A stretch of 8,850 nucleotides of DNA from Thiodiazotropha sp050305975 (GTDB lineage: Bacteria; Pseudomonadota; Gammaproteobacteria; Chromatiales; Chromatiaceae). Where the stretch lies: the NCBI GenBank assembly GCA_050305975.1, contig JBNLGI010000061.1:1-8850 (forward strand). The letters are read 5' to 3'. The notes under the pieces were generated by a model. That model worked only from the letters and a program-made list of their open reading frames with translations, was not told the DNA's origin and did no database searches. A program made the translations under genes and the position numbers. Below are positions 1 to 5,876 of the stretch, one piece after another (within the stretch, counting starts at the first letter, position 1; every line of letters starts with the position of its first letter).

Positions 1-1868
1 TTCGACATCTTCTCGATGCCGCCGATCACCACCGGCTGGCCGTCTTCATTCAGCTTCGCCGACAGCGGACGCCCCTTGTCGTCGCGCTCCACGGCGACCT
101 CGGCCGGGTTGTACCAGTGCTTGGAGCCGTCGGCCTGGTCCCGGTAGTAGGTGTCGGCCACCACCATGCCCTGGGTCAGCAGGCGGGTGAAGGGCTCGTC
201 ACTCTTCACCAGACCGGCGTCGCGCAGCAGCTTGTGATAGAAGCGGGCGTAGAGCAGGTGCAGTACCGCATGTTCGATGCCGCCGATGTAGTGGTCCACC
301 GGCAGCCAGTAGTCGGCCCGTTCATCGAGCATGGTCTCGGCGTCGGGGCAGGTGTAGCGGGCGTAGTACCAGCTCGACTCCATGAAGGTGTCGAAGGTGT
401 CGGTCTCCCGTTTCGCCTTACCGCCGCATTGCGGGCAGTCACAGTTGGCGAAGGCGGGATCGTCCTTGATCGGATTGATGGTCTGCTCATCGTAGACGAT
501 ATCCTCCGGCAGGCGCACCGGCAGCGCTTCCAGCGGCACCGGCACGATGCCGCAGGCGTCGCAGTGGACCATGGGGATCGGCGTGCCCCAGTAGCGCTGG
601 CGGGAGACGCCCCAGTCGCGCAGACGGAAGTTCTTGGTCTTGTGGCCCTTGCCCCGCTCCTGCAGCCACTCGGCGATGGCGTCGAAGGCGGCCTCGGAGG
701 TCAGCCCGTTGAAGGGACCGGAGTCCTGCAGCACCCCCTTCTCGATGTAGGCGGCGGCCTGGATATCGACGCTGGAGCCGTCGGCCGGATGGATCACCTG
801 TTTGATCGGGATGCCGTACTTGCGGGCGAAGGCGTGGTCGCGCTCGTCGTGGCCGGGCACGGCCATCACCGCGCCGGTGCCGTAACCCATGAGCACGAAG
901 TTGGCGGCGTAGATCGGCACCGATTCGCCGCTCACCGGATGGATGGCGTTGATACCGAGCGGCATGCCCTTCTTCTCGATGGTCTCCAACTCCGCCTCCG
1001 AGGTGCCGCCCTGGCGGCACTCCTCGACGAAGGCGGCCAGTTCGGGATTGCCGTCGGCGGCCTGCAACGCCAACGGGTGCTCGCCGGCCACCGCCACGTA
1101 GGTGACCCCCATCAGGGTGTCGGGGCGGGTGGTGTAGATGGTCAGACCCTGGTCCGAACCCTCGATGCCGAACTCCATCTGCACGCCGAAGGAGCGGCCG
1201 ATCCAGTTGCGCTGCATGGTGCGCACCTGCTCGGGCCAGCCCTCCAGGCGGTCGATCTCGTCGAGCAGTTCGTCGGCGTAGTCGGTGATCTTGATGAACC
1301 ACTGGGGGATCTCGCGCCGCTCAACCAGGGCGCCGGAGCGCCAGCCGCGGCCGTCGATCACCTGCTCGTTGGCCAGCACGGTCTGGTCCACCGGATCCCA
1401 GTTGACCACCGCGTTCTTCCTATAGACCAACCCCTTGCGGAAAAGCTCGGTGAAGAGCCACTGCTCCCACTTGTAGTAGTCGGGGCTGCAGGTGGCCAGT
1501 TCGCGGCGCCAATCGTAGCCGAAACCGAGGCTCTTGAGCTGCGACTTCATGTAGTCGATGTTCTCGTAGGTCCAGGCGGCGGGGGCCGCCCGGTTCTTGC
1601 GCGCGGCGTTCTCCGCCGGCAGGCCGAAGGCATCCCAGCCCATGGGCTGCAGCACGTTCTTGCCCAGCATGCGCTGATAGCGGGCGATCACGTCGCCGAT
1701 GGTGTAGTTGCGCACATGCCCCATGTGCAGCTTGCCGCTGGGGTAGGGGAACATGGAGAGGCAGTAGAACTTCTCCTTGCCGGCTTCCTCGCTGACCTCG
1801 AAGGTGCCGCTCTCCTCCCAGTGCTGCTGGACCTGGCGCTCGATGTCGCGGGGCTCGTACTTCTGCAT
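1..1868 (-). CDS. leuS: Leucyl-tRNA synthetase, N-terminal 622 codons (3' end off window)
   Basis: This class I aminoacyl-tRNA synthetase charges tRNA-Leu with leucine in the cytoplasm. I translated the minus strand from the ATG at 1866-1868 and found 622 codons without a stop. The HIGH signature is HMGH at residues 48-51, in the context PYPSGKLHMGHVRNYT. The CP1 editing domain has TTRPDT (246-251) and the GTGAVMAVPGHDERD block (330-344), whose last Asp matches the conserved editing aspartate of the family. The ESSWYYARY block (497-505) and the DHYIGGIEHAVLHLLYARF block (525-543) follow. The window ends inside KMSKS (KMS at 620-622). Bacterial LeuRS is usually about 860 residues, so roughly the last 240 are missing. 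No strong Shine-Dalgarno sequence precedes the ATG, but the N-terminus matches the family. The globin stop lies 116 bases upstream on the same strand, so co-transcription is possible but not shown. Confidence 0.98.
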   Translation of the reverse strand, partial: MQKYEPRDIERQVQQHWEESGTFEVSEEAGKEKFYCLSMFPYPSGKLHMGHVRNYTIGDVIARYQRMLGKNVLQPMGWDAFGLPAENAARKNRAAPAAWTYENIDYMKSQLKSLGFGYDWRRELATCSPDYYKWEQWLFTELFRKGLVYRKNAVVNWDPVDQTVLANEQVIDGRGWRSGALVERREIPQWFIKITDYADELLDEIDRLEGWPEQVRTMQRNWIGRSFGVQMEFGIEGSDQGLTIYTTRPDTLMGVTYVAVAGEHPLALQAADGNPELAAFVEECRQGGTSEAELETIEKKGMPLGINAIHPVSGESVPIYAANFVLMGYGTGAVMAVPGHDERDHAFARKYGIPIKQVIHPADGSSVDIQAAAYIEKGVLQDSGPFNGLTSEAAFDAIAEWLQERGKGHKTKNFRLRDWGVSRQRYWGTPIPMVHCDACGIVPVPLEALPVRLPEDIVYDEQTINPIKDDPAFANCDCPQCGGKAKRETDTFDTFMESSWYYARYTCPDAETMLDERADYWLPVDHYIGGIEHAVLHLLYARFYHKLLRDAGLVKSDEPFTRLLTQGMVVADTYYRDQADGSKHWYNPAEVAVERDDKGRPLSAKLNEDGQPVVIGGIEKMS

Positions 1869-1984
1869 GATCTGGCCTGAATCTCGATTGAAACGGGAAA
1901 CGGGCAAGGATACCGCAGGCGATGGAATTCAAAAAGCGCGACGGGCCGATACCCGACCGGTTCGCAGACGCGATGACGGCGTTA

Positions 1985-2407
1985 TCAGGAGGCCAGCTTG
2001 TGGGTCTGGTGGAGAGCGGCGAAGACCGATTCGATCACCGAACCGATCACCTGCGACCAGGCGGCGCCGACCCGGTCGCTGTAGGCTTCGTCGAAGGCGG
2101 CTACCGTATCGAGCAGGGCCGCCTGCCACATATCGAAGTGACGACGCTCGATCTGCAGCCGCTGATGGGTCCTGCCCAGCATCTCCAGGTAGTAGGTGAT
2201 GCCCGGCTGTCCCTCTGCGGTCTGCGCCACCATCTCGAGGGTCGAGCGCAGCTTCTGCTTCAGCTGAGTCATGTCCCGGTGGTGAAAAATAGCAGCGATC
2301 TCCTCCGATTGAGCCATGAAACGGCCGTAGAAGCTATCGAAAAAGCCGTCACGGACAGTGACCCGCGCGAGGCTGTCACGAAAAAGATTGAGATCGCTTT
2401 GTTGCAT
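1985..2407 (-). CDS. Single-domain globin (bacterial haemoglobin-like)
   Basis: The 140-residue protein has the length and register of a single-domain myoglobin-like globin. Laid against the remembered Vitreoscilla haemoglobin pattern, the key haem-pocket positions are present: Tyr27 (B10, in DSFYGRF), Phe41 (CD1, in AAIFHHRD), Gln51 (E7, distal) and His81 (F8, proximal haem ligand, in LGRTHQRL). Helix G/H segments with Trp94 and Trp117 follow. There is no reductase or signalling domain, so electron donors or partners must come from elsewhere. Likely roles are binding or sensing of O2, NO or sulfide; the sequence does not decide among them. The start is the first ATG of the frame, with only a weak purine-rich site before it. 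An AT-rich stretch upstream (about 2439-2466) is a plausible promoter area, but I see no convincing -35/-10 pair or FNR box. The gene lies upstream of leuS on the same strand and is divergent from the zinc-ribbon gene. Confidence 0.85.
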   Translation of the reverse strand: MQQSDLNLFRDSLARVTVRDGFFDSFYGRFMAQSEEIAAIFHHRDMTQLKQKLRSTLEMVAQTAEGQPGITYYLEMLGRTHQRLQIERRHFDMWQAALLDTVAAFDEAYSDRVGAAWSQVIGSVIESVFAALHQTHKLAS

Positions 2408-2526
2408 GGACCCGTTATCGGCAGACCCAGACCGAACCTTTAAAAATCATTAAGAAACGATAGGTTGAGATTCTGCCCGAATCGACCATGATTAAGATGA
2501 ACCAGCCGAGAATTCCTGCACTCTCC

Positions 2527-2607
2527 GGACAGCGCCTCCGGCGGGTCCAGAAAGGGGGGGAAGAGCATACGGGTCGGGATCGAGCGCTGTCCACCCCTTC
2601 CGACCCG
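2527..2607. repeat. Interlocking inverted repeats upstream of the zinc-ribbon gene
   Basis: A perfect 9-bp inverted repeat, GGACAGCGC (2527-2535) with GCGCTGTCC (2584-2592), overlaps a perfect 8-bp one, CGGGTCGG (2570-2577) with CCGACCCG (2600-2607). The arms alternate, so the two stems form either a pseudoknot or alternative folds. A third option pairs GCGGGTC (2541-2547) with GACCCGC (2602-2608). No T-run follows, so it is not an intrinsic terminator. It lies 68 bases before the start of the downstream gene and could be part of its 5' UTR or a protein-binding site. Function is unknown. Confidence 0.45.
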
Positions 2608-2674
2608 CGTGTTCGCCGATTCCCATTCAGGCAGGACCAAGAAAAACGGCAGCTCTCGCCGTAAGGAGTGAACG

Positions 2675-3196
2675 ATGGCCGAGCGCAACGAACAAGACCC
2701 CTTCGACAGACTCTCCGCCGCCTACGACAAGATCCTTCAAGATGTCCACGAGGCCATCGAATCGGCGCGCGACAACGCCCTGCCCGGTTTGAAGGAGTAC
2801 CTGGACGACGCACGCGAAAAGATGGTTGAGCTGGGCGAGCTGAGCCGCGAAGAGGCGGAGAAGGTGGCCGGTTACGTGGAACGCGACATGAAGGATGCCG
2901 CCAACTATCTGCTGGAGACGGGGGAGCAGCTCTCCGCCTGGTGGCGATTCGACATGCAGCAGATAGAGAACCGCATGCTGGAGATGTTCACCAGCGTGGC
3001 CGACCAGACCAAGTTGGAGCTGGCCAAGTTCTCCCAGCGGGCCCGGGGCGCCTCGCTCTACCATACCGGTGAAATAACCGGTCCCGGCACCCTGGCCTGT
3101 ACCGGCTGCGGCAAAGAGATTCACTTCAAAAAGACGGGGCATATCCCGCCCTGCTCAGGTTGCAAGGGGACCGAATTCCAGCGTACCGCACGCTAG
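2675..3196 (+). CDS. Zinc-ribbon protein of the DUF1451/YbeL family
   Basis: The 173-residue protein has two parts. Residues 1-125 are highly charged and predicted helical, probably coiled-coil, with heptad-like runs such as EYLDDAREKMVELGELSREE. Residues 126-173 form a small zinc ribbon with Cys142-x2-Cys145 and Cys160-x2-Cys163. This layout matches the DUF1451 family, whose E. coli member is YbeL; the biochemical function of that family is not established. The placement supports the call, since ybeL also lies close to leuS in E. coli, although here a globin sits between them. The start is secure: AGGAG at 2664-2668 lies six bases before the ATG. No T-tailed terminator is visible after the stop, and the next gene is convergent. 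Confidence 0.85.
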   Translation: MAERNEQDPFDRLSAAYDKILQDVHEAIESARDNALPGLKEYLDDAREKMVELGELSREEAEKVAGYVERDMKDAANYLLETGEQLSAWWRFDMQQIENRMLEMFTSVADQTKLELAKFSQRARGASLYHTGEITGPGTLACTGCGKEIHFKKTGHIPPCSGCKGTEFQRTAR

Positions 3197-3352
3197 CCCG
3201 ATTGCTTCATCCGGGAATGCGACGATCGCACAGGATCGCCGTTCAGTCGGGATTGCGCTTGAATCGAGAGCGGGCTGTTGATGATGAGGTAACCATCAGC
3301 TGACGAAACGGGCGAGATCAGCGCAGGTCGCCGCATTTGGCTGAAGTTAAGG

Positions 3353-3375
3353 AAAAACACCGAGACCCGGCGGTG
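3353..3375 (-). terminator. Intrinsic terminator of the tailed adenylate kinase gene
   Basis: Read on the minus strand, CACCG (3375-3371) and CGGTG (3362-3358) form a 5-bp stem with an 8-base loop. Five T residues follow directly (complement of A3353-3357). It lies about 80 bases past the stop codon of the minus-strand gene. The stem is short, so efficiency may be moderate. Confidence 0.6.
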
Positions 3376-3454
3376 CGATTCCCATCAAGTGATCGGGCGG
3401 CAGATTCGGGCCCTACGCACATCCCAATCGACCGGACCACGAGCCGACTCGCAG

Positions 3455-5041
3455 TCAGCGGCGCGCTGTGCGCTTCGGGCTCTTCTTGACCGCCTTCTTC
3501 TTAACCGCCTTCTTCTTGGCGCTCTTCTTGCTGACAACCGGCTTCCCGGAGATCGCCTTTTTGACCACCTTCTTGTTGGCGGCGGCCGGCTTCTTTGCCG
3601 TCACCTTGACGGCCGGTTTTTTCTTGCTCGCGGAACCGAGCGCCACAGCCTTTGTCGCCGGTTTTTTGGCGACAGCTTTCTTGATCACGCCTTTCTTGGG
3701 CACAGCTTTCTTGGGCGCTGACTTCTTTGTCACAACCTTCTTGCCAGCCACGCTCTTGCTGACACGCTTTTTGGCTGCATCCGGTTTGGTCTTGGTCGCT
3801 GCGGGGCGCTTGTTCGCAGACTTCTTGAGTCCGCTCTGCTTCGTGGTTTTCGGCCCTGGGGCACGCTGTTTGGCGCTCGAACCGGCTGTCGAAGAGGGTC
3901 TGGCGGTCGTCTTTTTCGCCGCCGCCTTTTTGGCTGTTTTCTGCGCAGGCGGGCGTTTCGATTCGGCAGGCCTGGTACCCGGCTTGCCGGAGGCGGCCGC
4001 TTTTTTCGCCAGCTTGGGTGCCGGCGCCTTTTTCACGACGGCCTTTTTCGCGGTTTCCGGCCGTTCAGCGCCGGCCTTGCCAGATTTCGCGGCTTTTGGC
4101 TTGCTCACATCAGATTTGGCGCGGGGCTCCACCTTGGCCGGTTGCGCGGGGGATGCGGTCGCCACGCGCGCACTGAGGGGTTTGCCGCCGGCCGCCTTCC
4201 TGACCCGGGGAGCGGCGCTCGGGGCCTTTTTGGCGCTGGCTTTGGCCGGCTTCTTCGCCCCCGCCTTTTTTGACTTGCTCTCTGCTGTCGACCTGTCCGG
4301 TTGGGGGGTCCTGTCAACTGACGGCGCTGGGGATTGCGACGGCGGCTCGGCGGGAGCCGGCTCGGCGGGACGCTCGGCAGCGGACTGTTGGCTCAACCAT
4401 CGGTCGATGACCTGACAGCTGCGTTCGAACACCGCCTCCACCTCGCCTTCGCCATCGACCCGCAAGACTTTGCCCTGCTTGCCGTAGTGGCTGAGCAAGG
4501 GGCCGGTGAGGTGATCGAAGACATGCAATCGGCTGCTGACAGTCTCCTCCGTGTCGTCAGCCCGCTGATGCAGGCGACCGCCACAGAGGTCACAGACATC
4601 CTCGACCGCGGTGGGCTGGGTGTAGATATTGTATTCCGCCCCGCAGGAGCGGCAGGTGCGGCGCCCCACCAAACGCTCCATCAGGGCGTCGGTCTCGATC
4701 TCGAACAGGAGGAGGTAATCGAGAGGGAGCGCCAACTCATCGAGCAGCTCGTCGAGGGTCAGGGCCTGCAGCAGGTTGCGGGGAAAGCCATCGAGGATGA
4801 ATCCGTTGGCGAGATCGTCCTTGACCAGGCGCTCCTGGAGAAGGCCGAGGACCACATCATCAGTCAACGGTTGACCCGCCTGTTGCTGCAGACGGAGCTG
4901 CACTCCTCGCTCGCTCTCCTCCGCCAGAGCCTGCTTCACCAGCTCGTTGGAGTTCACCACGGTCAGTCGGTATTTTTCAGCCAACAGGCTGGTCTGGGTC
5001 TTCTTACCGGAACCCGGCGCTCCCAGTATGACTATTCTCAT
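3455..5041 (-). CDS. Adenylate kinase with zinc-type lid fused to a long histone H1-like Lys/Ala-rich tail
   Basis: Residues 1-218 form a nucleoside monophosphate kinase of the adenylate kinase family (ATP + AMP = 2 ADP). Visible motifs are the P-loop GAPGSGKKTQ (7-16, Lys13), the LDGFPR block (83-88), Gln92, Arg123, Arg127, and the lid arginines Arg160 and Arg171 in RADDTEETVSSRL. The lid carries Cys130, Cys133, Cys150 and Cys153, the four-cysteine zinc site of many bacterial Adks. Compared with E. coli Adk at identical spacing, STGDMLR (30-36) reads NSNELVK and GKGT reads GKKT, so the AMP-site Thr31 and Arg36 are Ser and Lys. Residues 219-255 are a Pro/Ala/Glu linker. Residues 256-528 are Lys/Ala/Pro-rich (about 76 Lys of 273 by hand count), without aromatic residues or Cys and with almost no acids. 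They resemble H1-like bacterial proteins such as AlgP or the Hct proteins. GAGGT (complement of 5048-5052) sits six bases before the ATG. Usual Adk length is about 215, so the tail adds over 300 residues. It is probably a second, specialised Adk; the tail may bind nucleic acid or polyphosphate (inference). Confidence 0.9.
   Translation of the reverse strand: MRIVILGAPGSGKKTQTSLLAEKYRLTVVNSNELVKQALAEESERGVQLRLQQQAGQPLTDDVVLGLLQERLVKDDLANGFILDGFPRNLLQALTLDELLDELALPLDYLLLFEIETDALMERLVGRRTCRSCGAEYNIYTQPTAVEDVCDLCGGRLHQRADDTEETVSSRLHVFDHLTGPLLSHYGKQGKVLRVDGEGEVEAVFERSCQVIDRWLSQQSAAERPAEPAPAEPPSQSPAPSVDRTPQPDRSTAESKSKKAGAKKPAKASAKKAPSAAPRVRKAAGGKPLSARVATASPAQPAKVEPRAKSDVSKPKAAKSGKAGAERPETAKKAVVKKAPAPKLAKKAAASGKPGTRPAESKRPPAQKTAKKAAAKKTTARPSSTAGSSAKQRAPGPKTTKQSGLKKSANKRPAATKTKPDAAKKRVSKSVAGKKVVTKKSAPKKAVPKKGVIKKAVAKKPATKAVALGSASKKKPAVKVTAKKPAAANKKVVKKAISGKPVVSKKSAKKKAVKKKAVKKSPKRTARR
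3458..4276 (-). repeat. Low-complexity DNA encoding the KKA/KKP-repeat tail
   Basis: This stretch encodes residues 256-528 of the tailed adenylate kinase. On the plus strand it shows recurring blocks such as ttcttcttgg and gcctttttgg, the complements of Lys-Lys-Ala codon runs. The repeats are degenerate, not exact tandem units. The last quarter (after residue 421) has no acidic residue and the densest KKA and KKxxxKK spacing. Long reading frames on the opposite strand here are by-products of the skewed composition. Confidence 0.7.
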
Positions 5042-5201
5042 CCCCTTACCTCAAAAGCCACAGAGCTGTTAAACCTTAGCTGTAAAATCCATTTAAATCA
5101 GTCGATTACAGCCTCACAGACAAGCAACACTGCCATCATGCCCTGTGCCTCAAAGCTGGGTTCAGAAGGACTCAAGCGCTCTCTGTTTATCGTTATGAAT
5201 T

Positions 5202-5301
5202 AGGAAATTCCATGGCTGCATCCAAGTTTTGGATTAGTCGCCACCCGCGAGCTTGGGTAAGCTAATCCAACATTTCCTGTAAAGTCAACGGACTTTGCAG
5301 G
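5202..5301 (+). promoter_or_regulatory. Candidate attenuator-like leader RNA with mutually exclusive hairpins
   Basis: TTGGAT (5229-5234) can pair with ATCCAA just upstream (5220-5225, 3-base loop). Alternatively, as part of TTGGATTAG (5229-5237), it can pair with CTAATCCAA (5262-5270, 9 bp, with an inner ACCC/GGGT pairing). Next comes CCTGTAAAGTC (5276-5286) with GACTTTGCAGG (5291-5301), an 11-bp stem with one G-T wobble and loop AACG. AGGAAAT (5202-5208), which contains the ribosome site of the 17-codon frame, is exactly complementary to ATTTCCT (5272-5278); that pairing would compete with the 11-bp stem. The alternative pairings over a short translated frame resemble attenuators, but no U-tract follows, so transcription termination here is not supported. 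All pairings are read directly from the sequence; the regulatory role is inference. Confidence 0.4.
5212..5265 (+). CDS. Possible 17-residue leader peptide
   Basis: The frame ATG to TAA encodes MAASKFWISRHPRAWVS. AGGAA at 5202-5206 is placed five bases before the ATG, which is good spacing. The stop codon lies inside the 3' arm of the 9-bp hairpin (5262-5270), and codons 6-9 cover the 5' arm, so a ribosome translating it would disrupt that hairpin. It has two Trp and three basic residues but no run of one amino acid, so no cognate amino acid is suggested. A frame this short can occur by chance; only the ribosome site and the overlap with the hairpins argue for it. Confidence 0.3.
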   Translation: MAASKFWISRHPRAWVS

Positions 5302-5324
5302 CTCCCAATCATGAACCGCACCAA

Positions 5325-5361
5325 CCTCCTGGGCATGTGGTAACAGAGCCATACCCGGAGG
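5325..5361 (+). other. Bulged hairpin in the leader of the small-protein/pfp genes
   Basis: CCTCC (5325-5329) pairs with GGAGG (5357-5361). After a bulged T, GGG (5331-5333) pairs with CCC (5354-5356). Past a small internal loop, GTGG (5337-5340) pairs with CCAT (5349-5352), with one G-T wobble, closing an 8-base loop. The GGAGG of the 3' arm resembles a Shine-Dalgarno core but has no start codon at the right distance. Downstream, ATGGACC (5365-5371) can pair with GGTCCGT (5401-5407), ending exactly before the ATG at 5408 and leaving AGGAAG (5393-5398) in the loop. Confidence 0.4.
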
Positions 5362-5476
5362 CAGATGGACCTTTGCGGGGACGATCGAACACAGGAAGTG
5401 GGTCCGTATGTACTCTGTGGGCCAATTGGACTATGCTTTTCCGCCTCGCGAGTTGAGTAATCGCAGAACATCCTTC

Positions 5477-5821
5477 ATGCCAGAAATCCCGGATATAACA
5501 GATTCAGAGCACTGGATCATCGACACCACCCTGACCGAGCGCTACGGCCGCAAGGTGGAGACCCAGATCGCCGATGCGGAGATCCGCCTCATGCCCTCGG
5601 ACCGCGAGCTGAGCAGCTGCCCGGTGGTCTACTGGAACGAGGGGGGCTGCAACTTCATCGTCTTCAAGACTGGCAGCCGCAAATACCGCTGCCAGTTCTT
5701 CTACCGGGGCTATCAGCAGTACGGCACCGGCGTACACGAGTACGACGACCTCACCGAATGCATCGTCTCCCTGCTCCAGGCCCAGGCCGACCACGAGGCC
5801 AAGGAGCGTGGCGACCTCTGA
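5477..5821 (+). CDS. Conserved-looking small protein of unknown function upstream of pfp
   Basis: I do not recognise a named family. The 114-residue form begins MPEIPDITDSEHWIID and contains a mixed alpha/beta core: a charged N-terminal helix (LTERYGRKVE), probable strands around SCPVVYWNEGGCNFIVFKTG and RKYRCQFFYRGYQQYGTG, and a C-terminal helix (LTECIVSLLQAQADHEAKER). Its four Cys (48, 58, 72, 95) do not form CxxC pairs, so a zinc ribbon is unlikely. There is no signal peptide or membrane segment. An in-frame ATG at 5408 would add 23 residues and has a better ribosome site (AGGAAG at 5393-5398, nine bases away). Those extra codons are less GC-rich at third positions than the rest, so I prefer 5477 but cannot exclude 5408. 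It ends 55 bases before pfp on the same strand, so a shared transcript and a role linked to PPi-PFK are plausible but inferred. Confidence 0.75.
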   Translation: MPEIPDITDSEHWIIDTTLTERYGRKVETQIADAEIRLMPSDRELSSCPVVYWNEGGCNFIVFKTGSRKYRCQFFYRGYQQYGTGVHEYDDLTECIVSLLQAQADHEAKERGDL

Positions 5822-5876
5822 TTTCATCCATCCACCCGAATAAATAGAACCATTGATTACAGAAGGGGATCAGAAA

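Larger units (their letters stand above)
5042..5407. other. Long divergent intergenic region, AT-richer than its surroundings, with several hairpins
   Basis: This 366-base gap separates the minus-strand tailed adenylate kinase from the plus-strand small-protein/pfp genes. The left part (5042-5200) shows only the ribosome site of the kinase gene and AT-rich DNA (about 5060-5110 and 5185-5210) that may hold the divergent promoters. I cannot fix a -35/-10 pair. From about 5202 onward, inverted repeats follow one another closely up to 5407; they are listed separately. I see no tRNA, no known riboswitch consensus that I can name, and no terminal T-run. Confidence 0.6.

Noticed and set aside
117..1880. 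A 587-codon open frame on the plus strand opposite leuS
   Set aside because: The minus strand encodes a complete run of LeuRS motifs over the same bases. The plus-strand product is a compositionally odd Gly/Val/His-rich sequence typical of the antisense of GC-rich genes.
3221..3300. Small dyads after the zinc-ribbon gene (TGCGA/TCGCA near 3221-3233; GTTGATG 3277-3283 with CATCAGC 3294-3300)
   Set aside because: They are short, have no T-tract, and such dyads are common in GC-rich DNA. They do not support a terminator or RNA gene.
3468..4415. A 315-codon hydrophobic open frame on the plus strand, resembling a membrane protein
   Set aside because: It is the complement of the Lys/Ala-rich tail: AAG codons read as CTT/TTC and give Phe/Leu runs. 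It has no proper ribosome site or family motif.
4334..5203. A 289-codon plus-strand frame over the kinase domain
   Set aside because: It lies opposite the P-loop, zinc lid and catalytic motifs of adenylate kinase, which are unmistakable on the minus strand.
5276..5301. The 11-bp hairpin as an intrinsic terminator
   Set aside because: No T-run follows on either strand, so it is kept only as a possible regulatory hairpin.
5376..5400. A tRNA-like stretch (CGATCGAAC) in the leader
   Set aside because: No acceptor, D-arm or anticodon stem can be drawn around it at tRNA spacing.
5853..5876. Upstream TTG start for pfp adding eight residues
   Set aside because: The ribosome site AAGGGG (5863-5868) lies inside this extension and serves the ATG at 5877, where the family N-terminus begins.
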